Shown: positions 16,822 through 24,449, counted from the first letter of the stretch. The stretch is DNA of 47,641 bases from an uncultured Oscillospiraceae bacterium (GCA_902478605.1 CABSLQ010000018.1:1-47641), one strand, 5' to 3'. Translations and numbers: made by a program. The notes: generated from the sequence alone by a model not told the origin.

Positions 16822-17150
16822 AAGGCTTCATCCTCCTCCAAGTCAGGGCAGATATGCTTTTTCATCGCCGCCGCGAATCCCCGGTCGTCCACCGCGACGA
16901 CGCCCACCGGCTTCTTCATGCCGAGCGCGCGGCTGACGGCCGCCATATCCTGCGGGATCCGCACGATATCCGCCGTGCCGTCCTTCCCGATAAAGCGCAG
17001 CTCCTTTTCCGTCTTGTCCGACAGATCCCGGGCAAGCAGAACCAGATGCGCGCGGCGCGCTTTGAGCAGGCCGGCGGCCGCGTCGAAGCCGCAGGCAAGA
17101 TGGCCCGCGCGCCGGGAAAGGCCAAGCAGGCCGGTCAGCTTGTCATTCAC
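16818..17150 (-). CDS. ylxQ: L7Ae/L30e/S12e/Gadd45 family RNA-binding protein YlxQ
   Basis: Small 110-residue protein of the L7Ae fold found between ylxR and infB throughout Bacillota; members bind kink-turn RNA, but the cellular role of YlxQ is not settled. LTGLLGLSRRAGHLACGFDA, KARRAHLVLLARDLSDKTEK and PVGVVAVDDRGFAAAM match the family. The start is a GTG at 17150 that overlaps the end of ylxR by 8 nt; no ATG fits. It overlaps infB by 4 nt, so ylxR-ylxQ-infB are translationally coupled. Confidence 0.88.
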   Translation of the reverse strand: MNDKLTGLLGLSRRAGHLACGFDAAAGLLKARRAHLVLLARDLSDKTEKELRFIGKDGTADIVRIPQDMAAVSRALGMKKPVGVVAVDDRGFAAAMKKHICPDLEEDEAL

Positions 17151-17412
17151 TTGCCTGTAATTCCTCCTCCATGCGGTCGTATACCTCGGCGGGAATCGCG
17201 CAGGCAAAGGCCCGCTCCAGACGTTTGGCCTTGCGCGCAAGCTGCAGGCAGGCCAGGCTGTGACAGACGTAGGCGCCGCGGCCCGGCTTGCGCCCGGTAA
17301 GGTCGAGCGAAATCTCGCCTTCCGGGCTCCGGACGACCCGGATGAGCTCCTTCTTGGGTTTCATCTCGCCGCAGCCCGTGCATTTGCGCAGCGGCACCTT
17401 TCTCACAGCCAT
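17143..17412 (-). CDS. ylxR: YlxR/RnpM family RNase P modulator
   Basis: An 89-residue basic protein with the YlxR motif CTGCGEMKPKKELIRVV near the N-terminus and GRKPGRGAYVCHSLACLQLA after it (Cys pairs in both). B. subtilis YlxR, renamed RnpM, binds the RNase P RNA and modulates tRNA processing; the same role is likely but not shown here. ATG at 17412 with AAGGAGAGG upstream. Position nusA-ylxR-ylxQ is the canonical one. Confidence 0.92.
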   Translation of the reverse strand: MAVRKVPLRKCTGCGEMKPKKELIRVVRSPEGEISLDLTGRKPGRGAYVCHSLACLQLARKAKRLERAFACAIPAEVYDRMEEELQASE

Positions 17413-17429
17413 GGGGCCTCTCCTTTCGC

Positions 17430-18491
17430 TCAGGGTTCTTCTTCGCCGTAGAAGCCGCTTTCGGGGCGGATATCGATTTTCCACCCGGTCAGCTTGGCGG
17501 CCAGGCGGGCGTTCTGCCCCTTGTTGCCGATGGCCAGCGACAGCTGGGCATCGGGCACGGTGACCCGGCAGGATTTGGCCCCGTCGGGATCCACCTCGAC
17601 CGACAGGACGCGGGCGGGGGACAGGGCGGCAGCGATGAACTTTTCGGGTTCCTCGCTGTATTCCACGATGTCGATCTTCTCCCCGCCGAGCTCCTCCACG
17701 ATGTTGCCCACCCGGGCGCCGCGGGGGCCGATGCACGCGCCCACCGCGTCCACGTTTTCGTCGTGGGCGAGCACGGCCAGCTTGGTGCGGGAACCCGCCT
17801 CGCGGGACACGCCCTTGATTTCCACCACGCCGTTGAAGATTTCGGGCACTTCCATTTCAAACAGCCGCTTGACCAGGCCGGGATGGGTGCGGGATATGAG
17901 AAGGCGCGGGCCCTTTTCGCTGTCGCGCACGTCCACGACGTACACCTTCACGCGGTCGCCCTCATGCAGCTCCTCGTCGCCGATCTGCTCGCTTTTGGGC
18001 AGGACCGCTTCCGCCTTGCCGATTTCCACCGTGGCCGCCCCGGTCTTGGGATCCACGCGGGTGACCAGCGCGGTGACCAGCTCCTGATTGCGGCGCTGGA
18101 ACTCCTGCATCTGCTGGCCGCGCTCCGCTTCGCGGATGCCCTGCCGGATGACGTGCTTGGCCGTCTGGGCGGCGATGCGGCCGAACTGCTTGGTTTCCAG
18201 CGGAATTTCCACCGTTTCGCCCACGATGGGCTTTTTGGTGTATTTGGCCGCCTCCTCGGGCAGCATCTCCTCGTCCGGGTCCTCGACCTCCTCGACGATG
18301 CGCTTGTGCAGCGAAACGGAGAATTCGTTGGTGGCCGGGTCCATGATGACCGCAATATTCTCCTTCCCGCCGTAGTCGCGCTTGACCGCGATGATGATGG
18401 CGGCCCGGATTTTTTCCAGCAGGTAGTCGCCGGTGATGCCCTTTTCCTTTTCGAGAAGTTTGAGCGCTTCAAAGAATTCCGCATTGTTCAT
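17430..18491 (-). CDS. nusA: Transcription termination/antitermination factor NusA
   Basis: RNA polymerase-associated factor controlling pausing, termination and antitermination. The 353-residue protein is the short Bacillota form: N-terminal domain (MNNAEFFEALKLLEKEKGI), S1 domain (~130-200), KH1 around CIGPRGARVGNIVEELGGEK and KH2 around LSLAIGNKGQNARLAAKLTG, without the C-terminal acidic repeats of Gammaproteobacteria. I chose the ATG at 18491 because it matches the family N-terminus; a TTG at 18503 is in frame, and the GGAGG upstream is spaced awkwardly for either. Confidence 0.95.
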   Translation of the reverse strand: MNNAEFFEALKLLEKEKGITGDYLLEKIRAAIIIAVKRDYGGKENIAVIMDPATNEFSVSLHKRIVEEVEDPDEEMLPEEAAKYTKKPIVGETVEIPLETKQFGRIAAQTAKHVIRQGIREAERGQQMQEFQRRNQELVTALVTRVDPKTGAATVEIGKAEAVLPKSEQIGDEELHEGDRVKVYVVDVRDSEKGPRLLISRTHPGLVKRLFEMEVPEIFNGVVEIKGVSREAGSRTKLAVLAHDENVDAVGACIGPRGARVGNIVEELGGEKIDIVEYSEEPEKFIAAALSPARVLSVEVDPDGAKSCRVTVPDAQLSLAIGNKGQNARLAAKLTGWKIDIRPESGFYGEEEP

Positions 18492-18526
18492 GATGTTTTT
18501 CAATACCTCCAGAGCCTTGGTGCGGC

Positions 18527-19048
18527 TTAGTCTGTTTCTGTAAGGGAATCGTCGTCCCAGTCCTCAATGGCGTGCACGCAGGCGACGTCCTTTTTGTCAA
18601 AGGTGCGCCGGGTGCCGTCCTCCTCTTCGATGGTCAGCGAAGCGTCTGCGTATTCCCGCAGCAGGCCGGCGAACTCGCGCGTGCCGTCCAGCGGGCGGTA
18701 CAGCCGGACCGCCACGGCCCAGCCCTCGTAATAGGCGAAATGCTCCGGGCGGGTGAGCTCCCGTTCGGCGCCGGGGGAGGTCACCTCAAGGCAATAGGAC
18801 TGCGGAATGGGATCCGCCTCGTCGAGCAGGTCGCTCATGCGGCGGGACATCGCCACGCAGTCGTCGATGGAAACGGGGGTATCCGGCCGGTCGATGATGA
18901 GGCGCAGAATCCAGGTGGCGCCCTCCTTGACAAAGCGCACATCCCACAGCAGCAGCCCCAGCTCATCCGCCACCGGCTCCGCCAGGGCGGTCACCCGTGC
19001 CACCGTACCGCCGGGGGAGCCGCCGGCCCTTTCTTTTGCTTTTGCCAT
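18527..19048 (-). CDS. rimP: Ribosome maturation factor RimP
   Basis: Assists early 30S assembly. The 173-residue protein shows the family core VADELGLLLWDVRFVKEG, RPDTPVSIDDCVAMSRRMSD and LEVTSPGAERELTRPEHF, then an SH3-like C-terminal domain. ATG at 19048 has AAAGGAC upstream; the frame is open for hundreds of bases before it, across the promoter. First gene of the nusA operon, 35 bp before nusA. Confidence 0.93.
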   Translation of the reverse strand: MAKAKERAGGSPGGTVARVTALAEPVADELGLLLWDVRFVKEGATWILRLIIDRPDTPVSIDDCVAMSRRMSDLLDEADPIPQSYCLEVTSPGAERELTRPEHFAYYEGWAVAVRLYRPLDGTREFAGLLREYADASLTIEEEDGTRRTFDKKDVACVHAIEDWDDDSLTETD

Positions 19049-19150
19049 ACCTGTGTCCTTTCCGGCCCGGAATCGGGCCCGCCGTCCTTGACAAGACAAA
19101 AGAGCGGGTCGCCCCACTCTTTCACTCTCACCATCATTCAACTTTGTAGT

Positions 19151-19179
19151 AGTATACCACACCCGCCCCCAAAATGCAA
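19151..19179 (-). promoter_or_regulatory. Promoter of the rimP-nusA-infB operon
   Basis: Minus strand TTGCAT (19179-19174), exactly 17-bp spacer, extended -10 TGGTATACT (last base 19151). Leader of about 95 nt to rimP. It faces away from the sodC gene. Confidence 0.8.
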
Positions 19180-19288
19180 GTGTTTTTTTCGCGGAAACGG
19201 GGGCCTGGGCGGGCGGCGCACCTCCGGGGCGGAGGGACATACAATGATAAGGGACAATCCACAAAAAGAGGAAAGGAGGATACCGGAC

Positions 19289-19802
19289 ATGGAAGGCTTC
19301 AAAGGGCAGAATGCCCGGCGCTTTGCCAAAGCGATACTGACCGAGGCGCCGGCGGCCCGCGCGTCGATTAAGGGCGACCGGGCGCACTGGGGACTGCACG
19401 GCAGCGCGGCGTTTTACCCCACGGCAAGCGGGACGCTGGTGGTCGCCGAGGTGTTCGGCCTGCCGGGCAGCGGCGCGGCGGCCGGCGGTAAAGACGGCGT
19501 CTTCGGCTTTCATATCCACGAGGGCGCTTCCTGCAGCGGGGACGCGGCCGATCCGTTCAAAAACACCGGCACCCATTACAACCCCGCCGGCAGGGCGCAT
19601 CCGTGGCACGCCGGCGATATGCCGCCGCTCTTCGCGGGCAACGGGTATGCATTCCTGGCGTTTTACACCGATCGGTTCCGCGCGGACGAGGTTGTCGGCC
19701 GCACGGTGGTCATCCACGACATGCCGGACGATTTCACCACCCAGCCCGCCGGCAACGCCGGCAAAAAAAATCGGCTGCGGGGAAATTCGGACATACGCGT
19801 AA
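19289..19802 (+). pseudogene. sodC: Cu/Zn superoxide dismutase with frameshift at an A8 run
   Basis: Frame from the ATG at 19289 (GAAAGGAGGA upstream) encodes a Cu/Zn SOD domain with every metal ligand: His75, His77 (FHIHEG), His96 (THYNP), His104, His107, Asp110 (AHPWHAGD), His143 (VIHDMPDDF), and the disulfide Cys82. After GNAG the frame meets eight A residues (19763-19770) and runs on into unrelated sequence to 20101. Removing one A restores KKIGCGEIRTYA and a stop at 19800-19802, supplying the expected second disulfide Cys and the C-terminal strand. So the gene is frameshifted by one base: a true mutation, a slippage-controlled gene, or a homopolymer sequencing error. No signal peptide; 170 residues if corrected. 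The active-site Arg position would be Lys. Confidence 0.75.
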
Positions 19803-19932
19803 AATTTTTTGATGAAATTTCCATTTGCATCGGCGGCTGCATATTTTGCCGGTTGGCGGCAGACACTAGCCTTGCGGCGCTTGCCGCGAGGACAGAAGCA
19901 AAACGCAACAATGGTGTATGGAGGTTGTCAGC

Positions 19933-20067
19933 ATGTCGAAGCAGAACCAGCAGAATAAGCAGAATCGTCAGGACCAGAAGAATCAGCAGAATCAGCAGCA
20001 GAACCAGCAGAACAAACAGAACCGTCAGGACCAGCAGAACAAGCAGAACCAGAGCAAATTTTTCTAA
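19933..20067 (+). CDS. 44-residue Gln/Asn/Lys-rich small protein with internal repeat
   Basis: A complete small gene: perfect GGAGG (19920-19924), 8-nt spacing, ATG at 19933, stop at 20065, and a strong terminator 14 bp later. The peptide starts MSKQNQQNKQNRQDQ and ends NKQNQSKFF; almost all residues are Q, N, K, R, D. A 12-residue block QNQQNKQNRQDQ occurs twice (residues 4-15 and 23-34, 19-residue period). It is hydrophilic and certainly disordered. Gamma-type small acid-soluble spore proteins share such composition and repeats, but no SASP motif is present and sporulation is not evident from this window. Function unknown; I do not recognise the family. Confidence 0.7.
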   Translation: MSKQNQQNKQNRQDQKNQQNQQQNQQNKQNRQDQQNKQNQSKFF

Positions 20068-20080
20068 AAAGTGGCGGCGG

Positions 20081-20120
20081 AAGGCCCCGGCCATTCCATG
20101 AAATGGCCGGGGCCTTTTCC
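20081..20120 (+). terminator. Rho-independent terminator after the Gln/Asn-rich gene
   Basis: Perfect 15-bp stem (AAGGCCCCGGCCATT at 20081-20095 with 20102-20116), 6-nt loop, followed by TTCC; the stem itself ends in TT, giving a TTTT tract. It isolates the 44-residue gene from the downstream RHH gene. Confidence 0.85.
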
Positions 20121-20245
20121 TGCAGCGGTTACATACAAGGTGGTTCCGTGAGAAATTATCACAAACAAGTATCGCAAAACGATTGAAAAATGAGATGGAA
20201 TGGATTACCATAAAGATAATACATCGGAAAAGGGGGACGGATGCC

Positions 20246-20425
20246 ATGGCAGGCAGAAAGCCGGGAAGGCCGACGACCAATCCGAAGATACACGAGTTAA
20301 AAGTGCGCTTGGACGAGGGGACGATGCAGATCCTCAACGCCTATGCCGAGCAGACGGGGCGCAATCGGGCACAATGCGTGCGCGAAGCCATTGCGCTGCT
20401 GAAAAACGAAGAGACACCGGTATAA
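20246..20425 (+). CDS. Ribbon-helix-helix (CopG-like) DNA-binding protein
   Basis: A 59-residue protein: basic arm AGRKPGRPTTNPK, a beta strand HELKVRLDEGT, then two helices (MQILNAYAEQTG; NRAQCVREAIALL). This is the plain RHH_1/CopG layout, which dimerises to insert the beta ribbon into the major groove. GRPT(T/K)NP arms of this kind are common in clostridial RHH proteins. The ATG at 20246 has GGGGGAC about 9 nt upstream; a longer in-frame start at 20183 lacks a site. No toxin gene follows, so it is not a recognisable antitoxin. Flanked by terminators, i.e. a single-gene unit. Confidence 0.8.
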   Translation: MAGRKPGRPTTNPKIHELKVRLDEGTMQILNAYAEQTGRNRAQCVREAIALLKNEETPV

Positions 20426-20430
20426 AAAGC

Positions 20431-20462
20431 CGCCCTGCGAAAAGCCGCAGGGCGTTCTTTTT
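20431..20462. terminator. Bidirectional terminator between RHH gene and serine hydrolase
   Basis: 9-bp stem CGCCCTGCG (20431-20439) with CGCAGGGCG (20446-20454). The plus-strand tail is TTCTTTTT and the minus-strand tail is GCTTTTTA, so it can serve both convergent genes. Confidence 0.85.
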
Positions 20463-20475
20463 GGCGGGGCGTGTA

Positions 20476-20579
20476 TTTCCTCTCCTCTGATCTCCTTTCC
20501 TTTACTCTCCTTTCCTTTGTGAAAAAATGTCATCATTTTCGGTGAAAATGTCCGCATCGGCGGCGAAAATGTCCGCATC
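20476..20579. repeat. Polypyrimidine tract and three 21-bp tandem repeats
   Basis: 20478-20518 is almost purely C/T on the plus strand, with CTCCTTTCCTTT twice. It runs into three 21-bp units at 20517-20579; the last two share 15 identical bases, GAAAATGTCCGCATC (20544-20558 and 20565-20579), the first is degenerate. This lies just beyond the serine hydrolase stop. No function evident. Confidence 0.6.
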
Positions 20580-20607
20580 CCGCGTCGGCCGGCTCTGGGC
20601 GGGCCGG

Positions 20608-21630
20608 CTATGCGGAAAGGGCGGCCCTTTCCAGGGCGGCGGAGATGGTGCGGAACATGGCGAAATCCTGCGCGGTGCCGTCCTCCCGGTCGGACAGAAT
20701 GGCCAGTGCGTACGGGTGCGGCGCATACACGATGCCCATGTCGTGGAAGGCTTTGTCCGCCCAGCCGTATTTGCGCGCCAGCGGCCAGTCGGAACGGATC
20801 ATGGGGTTGCGGGTTTGCATCATCAGCTCCCGCAGCTCGGCGCCGTACGGGTTTTCCTCCATAAAGCGGTACAGGGCCCGCAGGTACACGCCCGTGTCCG
20901 CGGCGTGGATATAGCTGTCGTTGATATGCCGCACGTCCTCCGGCCGGTGCAGGCCCAGGGCGGCGGCATAGGCCTGAAACCCGTCGGCGGGAAAGGCCCG
21001 GCGCAGGATGCGCAGCGCGACGTTGTCGCTGTCCACAATCAGGTGGCGGAGCAGCTCGCGCAGCGTGAAGACGGAGCCCACCTCCATGTTCTGTATGACG
21101 CCGGTGCCGCCGGCGGTGTCGGCGGCCGTATAGGTGTAGGCCGCGTCCAGATCCGCTTTCCCCTGGGAGACCAGGTCGTAAAGGTACAGGCAGTACGGGG
21201 CCTTCATCACGCTGGCGGCGAAATAACGGGTATCGGCGCCGTACAGATAGGTATATCCCGATTCCAAATCCTCAAAATACACCGATACCCCTTCGCCGTA
21301 CCCGGCCAGCAGGTCGTCCAGCTCCGCTTTGGTTTCCTCCGTAAAGGCGAAGGAGCGCGCCGTGCCGGCGGTCGCTGCCGGGGCGGAAGAAGGCGCGGCG
21401 GAAGAGGAGGACGCGGCGGAGGAGGCAGCCGTGGAGGCGGCTGTACCGTCCGGCGCGGCGGCGTCCGGCGCGGGGAGTGGCCCGTTGGCCGGCGTGGAGG
21501 CCGGCGTCAGCGCCAGGTACAGCAGGGTGCCCGCCATGAGCACGACGCCCGCCGTCAGCAGGATGACGCCCCACACCGTGCGCGTGCGGCGGGGGTGCGG
21601 TTTGCGCGCATGCTGCGCTTTTCCGGACAT
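20608..21630 (-). CDS. Membrane-anchored serine hydrolase with class A beta-lactamase fold
   Basis: 340 residues: a basic N-terminus, one transmembrane anchor (~19-41), a ~50-residue Ala/Ser/Pro/Thr-rich spacer, then a beta-lactamase2-type domain outside the membrane. The SxxK nucleophile motif is Ser140-V-M-Lys143, the SDN motif is at 201-203, and the KTG position is occupied by Lys287-Tyr-Gly289. The Tyr in place of Thr/Ser and the absence of a class A omega-loop Glu motif that I can recognise argue for a cell-wall or housekeeping hydrolase rather than a resistance enzyme. AGGAGG precedes the ATG. It lies 20 bp after the PHP phosphatase gene, same operon. Confidence 0.85.
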   Translation of the reverse strand: MSGKAQHARKPHPRRTRTVWGVILLTAGVVLMAGTLLYLALTPASTPANGPLPAPDAAAPDGTAASTAASSAASSSSAAPSSAPAATAGTARSFAFTEETKAELDDLLAGYGEGVSVYFEDLESGYTYLYGADTRYFAASVMKAPYCLYLYDLVSQGKADLDAAYTYTAADTAGGTGVIQNMEVGSVFTLRELLRHLIVDSDNVALRILRRAFPADGFQAYAAALGLHRPEDVRHINDSYIHAADTGVYLRALYRFMEENPYGAELRELMMQTRNPMIRSDWPLARKYGWADKAFHDMGIVYAPHPYALAILSDREDGTAQDFAMFRTISAALERAALSA

Positions 21631-21650
21631 GGAATCCCTCCTCGTGTCGC

Positions 21651-22451
21651 TCAGGCGAGCGGGAGCATTTCGGCCTTGCCGCCGAAAAAGATCGCCTGAT
21701 ACCGGAAGCCCGCTTCCTTGGCGATGGCGGCGGCCGTTTCCAGATCGGCGCCCACGTCGGCCGGCCGGTGCGCGTCGGCGCCGATGGTGATGCGCTCCCC
21801 GCCCAGTTCCCGGAACCGGCGTACAATGGGCAGGTTGGGATGGGTGATGCCGCAGCCCGGCTGCCGCACGCCGGAGGTGTTGATCTCCAGCGCCAGCCCC
21901 TGCTCCGCCAGGGCGCGCAGCACCGCGTCGATGCGATCCTGCCAGCGGGAATAGTCGGCGGGCATTTTGTCCGCCGGGATATACCGGAAGGGGTAGGTCA
22001 GATGTGCCAGCGAGTGGAACCGGCCCCAGCGCACCATATCGAGCACCGCGTCGAAGTAGGCGTCCATGGTGGTGCCCACATCGTGGTCGGTATAGTCGTA
22101 AAAGTAATAATCGGTGTTGTCGTCCAGCTTGTGCTGGGAGGCGAGCACGAAATCAAAGGCATGGTCCCGCAGAAGCTGCTCGGTGCGCGGCAGATCGTAG
22201 AGCGGTTCGCCCAGTTCGATGCCGCGGGCAATGCGCAGCCGCCCCGCGTACCGGGGGACCAGCTCGCCGGTGTACCGCCAGGAGGTTTCGAGACAGGAGG
22301 CGTACACCGTGGTGTACTCCAGCATTTCCACGTGATCGGTGACGGCGATGGCGTACAGCCCCTTTTCCACGGCGGCGTCGCACATGGCAAGAGGCGACGC
22401 GTCGCAGTCCTCCGATGCGTCGGTGTGCAGATGAAAATCAACCCATTGCAT
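21651..22451 (-). CDS. PHP-family histidinol-phosphatase-like phosphoesterase
   Basis: 266 residues, the size of HisJ/HisK-type histidinol-phosphatases. PHP metal motifs: DFHLHTD (His7, His9), VTDHVE (His40, Glu42), ASQHK, LAHLTYPF and the late IGADAHRPADVG. Such enzymes dephosphorylate histidinol phosphate with a trinuclear metal centre, but no other his gene lies in the window, so the substrate could differ. ATG at 22451 with AAAGG upstream; the longer upstream frame crosses the divergent promoter region. Confidence 0.85.
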   Translation of the reverse strand: MQWVDFHLHTDASEDCDASPLAMCDAAVEKGLYAIAVTDHVEMLEYTTVYASCLETSWRYTGELVPRYAGRLRIARGIELGEPLYDLPRTEQLLRDHAFDFVLASQHKLDDNTDYYFYDYTDHDVGTTMDAYFDAVLDMVRWGRFHSLAHLTYPFRYIPADKMPADYSRWQDRIDAVLRALAEQGLALEINTSGVRQPGCGITHPNLPIVRRFRELGGERITIGADAHRPADVGADLETAAAIAKEAGFRYQAIFFGGKAEMLPLA

Positions 22452-22490
22452 ATAAATCCGCCTTTCTGTGCGCCGGAAGGCGCCGGCTTT

Positions 22491-22519
22491 ATCATAACAC
22501 AAACCCGGCCGAATGGGAA
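22491..22519 (-). promoter_or_regulatory. Possible promoter of PHP-serine hydrolase operon
   Basis: Minus strand TATGAT at 22496-22491 with a poor TTCCCA -35 (22519-22514) at 17 bp. The rest of the 290-bp gap (22452-22741) holds the divergent lipoprotein promoter and a G+C-rich stretch in which I see nothing else. Confidence 0.4.
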
Positions 22520-22668
22520 GTGTTCCGCCCGCAAGAAAAATGGCGGCGGATCGCTGGTCCGGCGGCAGCCCGCTTTTCGTGAAAACGGTTGCCCGCGGCT
22601 CCGCGGCTTTGCCGCGCTTTTTGTTTCCGCTTCCGACGCCGCCTGAAAAACATCCCGTATGGTTGGAC

Positions 22669-22696
22669 TGGACAGCGGCCAAAAATGTGGTATGAT
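22669..22696 (+). promoter_or_regulatory. Probable promoter of the transglutaminase-like lipoprotein
   Basis: TGGACA (22669-22674), 16-bp spacer, TATGAT (22691-22696) preceded by TGTGG, an extended -10. Leader of about 38 nt. Confidence 0.55.
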
Positions 22697-22741
22697 TAAA
22701 TATATAGAATAAGGTAGATGAAATTCCGGGAGGTGCCGTTT

Positions 22742-24082
22742 ATGAAAAGGACCGCTGCCGCCGTCCTGGCGCTTTGCCTGGCCGTTCTGCTGCTGGGCGG
22801 CTGCGGCCGGGAGGCGCTGCGGATGGAGCTGGTATCTCGCCCGCCTTCCTCCGTAGCGACGGCCGAAACGACCGGCGCCGGGACATCCGCCGCCGAGCAG
22901 CAGACGACGGCCCGGACCACCAAGAAGAGCACGGCGGCCCCGACGGCGGCCGCGCCCGCGACCACCCGGGCGCCCGCGACCACCACCCAGCCGATCGAGC
23001 AGCCGGTCACCTCCTACAGCGCGCCGACCTCGGCGCCGCCCACCCAAATCCAGGAAGAAGAGGCGGTGGCCGCCGGCCTGACCCCGGTGGCGGTGGGCGA
23101 CTATTACGGCCGCACGCAGCTGGAAGCGGCGGGCAAGCCGGCGATGCTGACCGCCTATCTGCGCATCGCCAGCGCGGCGGAACGCCTGGAAGAACAGGTG
23201 GACCTCGGCGATCTGGGACTGAGCATCGAAGAGGTCCGGCAGGTTTATGCGTATTATGAGGCGGATTTTCCGCAGCATTTCTGGCGGGACATCGGCTACA
23301 GCGTCCAGTATCTGGAGACGAACCGGATGGTCACCGACCTGACGATGACCTACACCATGAACGAGGAACAGCGGACCGCGGCCAAGGCGGCGGTCCAGCA
23401 GCAGGCGCAGCAGCTGCTTGCCGGGATCACCGACAGCATGAAGCCCTATGAACGGGAGAAGACCATCCACGACCGGCTGGTGCAGGCGGTGGAATACGAC
23501 GTCACCCAGTCGCAGGCCGACATTCACAACCTGTACGGCGCGCTGGTGCGCGGCGTGGCGGTGTGCGACGGGTATTCCCACGCCTTCCAGTACCTGCTGC
23601 GGCAGGCGGGGATCCCCTGCCTCTTTGTCACGGGGGACAGCGCGGGACAGGCGCACGCCTGGAACATGGTGCAGATCGACGGGGATTATTATTATGTAGA
23701 CGTGACCTGGGACGACCCGGTATACGAGACGCTGACGGAAAAGCCGGTGTTTTATGCCTATTTCAACATCACCACGCAGCAGCTGCTGCAGGATCACACG
23801 CTGGACGACAGCAATTACCCGCTGCCCTCCTGCACGGAGAAGGATGCCAACTATTTTGTGCGGGAAGGGATGATAGTCGATTCCTTCAACATGCCGCAGG
23901 CAACGGCCCTGCTGCTGATAGCGAAGGAAACGGGCATCGCGCGCGTGTATGTGGAGGGCAGCATGATGCTGTTTCAGGCGGAGCTGAACGCCAACTGGAG
24001 CGAGGTGGCCCGCCGCACCGATGTGTACGACGACGTACAGCTGCTCACCGTGGGGCAGGAGCTGGTGCTGCTGATCGACTGA
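22742..24082 (+). CDS. Transglutaminase-like domain lipoprotein
   Basis: 446 residues. The signal peptide MKRTAAAVLALCLAVLLLGG ends at a lipobox Cys (LGGC), so it should be lipid-anchored outside. A Thr/Ala/Pro-rich linker (~40-110) leads to a transglutaminase-core domain with the full papain-like triad: Cys275 (VAVCDGYSHAFQYLL), His305 (AHAWNMVQIDGDYYYVD) and Asp320 (VTWDD). Such domains act as peptidases or transamidases; the target is unknown. GGGAGG precedes the ATG at 22742; a Met eight codons upstream would spoil the signal peptide. Confidence 0.85.
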   Translation: MKRTAAAVLALCLAVLLLGGCGREALRMELVSRPPSSVATAETTGAGTSAAEQQTTARTTKKSTAAPTAAAPATTRAPATTTQPIEQPVTSYSAPTSAPPTQIQEEEAVAAGLTPVAVGDYYGRTQLEAAGKPAMLTAYLRIASAAERLEEQVDLGDLGLSIEEVRQVYAYYEADFPQHFWRDIGYSVQYLETNRMVTDLTMTYTMNEEQRTAAKAAVQQQAQQLLAGITDSMKPYEREKTIHDRLVQAVEYDVTQSQADIHNLYGALVRGVAVCDGYSHAFQYLLRQAGIPCLFVTGDSAGQAHAWNMVQIDGDYYYVDVTWDDPVYETLTEKPVFYAYFNITTQQLLQDHTLDDSNYPLPSCTEKDANYFVREGMIVDSFNMPQATALLLIAKETGIARVYVEGSMMLFQAELNANWSEVARRTDVYDDVQLLTVGQELVLLID

Positions 24083-24114
24083 AGGGCGGCTGGCGGGCCG
24101 CCGGAAATTTCCCC

Positions 24115-24143
24115 TTTGCTTTTGGGGGCAAACGTGCTACAAT
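24115..24143 (+). promoter_or_regulatory. Probable promoter of the ACT/UPF0210 pair
   Basis: TTTGCT (24115-24120), 17-bp spacer, TACAAT (24138-24143) in an extended -10 TGCTACAAT. Confidence 0.5.
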
Positions 24144-24179
24144 AAGTTGATATTTGCCATGGGCTGGAGGTTTTATGTT

Positions 24180-24449
24180 ATGCGCGCAGTCATTACGGTT
24201 ATCGGCAGGGATATGGTGGGGATTCTCGCCCGGGTGTCCTCCCAGTGCGCCGCCCACCGCATCAATGTGCTCGAGGTGACCCAGTCGATCCTGCAGGATA
24301 TGTTTGCCATGATCATGATGGTGGACATAGCGGGCAGCGATGTGCCCTTTACCCAGTTCGCGGATGAGCTGACGGCCATCGGCGAGGAGATGGGCCTGTC
24401 GATTCACGCCATGCACGAGGATATTTTCAACGCCATGCACACCATCTGA
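24180..24449 (+). CDS. ACT domain protein, UPF0237 family
   Basis: 89 residues forming one ACT domain plus a short extension: RAVITVIGRDMVGILARVSS, then RINVLEVTQSILQDMFAMIM and IGEEMGLSIHAMHEDIFNAM. ACT domains sense amino acids or related ligands; this family is related to the N-terminal part of GcvR. GGAGG is 9 nt before the ATG at 24180. It sits 26 bp before the UPF0210 gene, and this pairing is widespread in Bacillota, which points to a shared but uncharacterised job. Confidence 0.9.
   Translation: MRAVITVIGRDMVGILARVSSQCAAHRINVLEVTQSILQDMFAMIMMVDIAGSDVPFTQFADELTAIGEEMGLSIHAMHEDIFNAMHTI

Noticed and set aside
14119..17160. A 1013-codon plus-strand frame over infB, and similar giant frames opposite pnp, pheST, the V-ATPase genes and the M16-ZIP region
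   Set aside because: They are antisense shadows of clear genes in high-G+C DNA, rich in His/Gly/Arg/Asp, without ribosome sites or recognisable domains.
19289..20101. Uninterrupted frame continuing the sodC start to 20101
   Set aside because: After the A8 run the sequence is unrelated to SOD and becomes a wrong-frame reading (Ser/Arg/Thr-rich) of the 44-residue Gln/Asn-rich gene.
20608..21630. Antibiotic-resistance beta-lactamase
   Set aside because: The third motif deviates and a long membrane-anchored linker is present; nothing in the context supports resistance.
22669..24082. Start of the lipoprotein at 22718
   Set aside because: The extra eight residues would disrupt the signal peptide, and GGGAGG fits the ATG at 22742.
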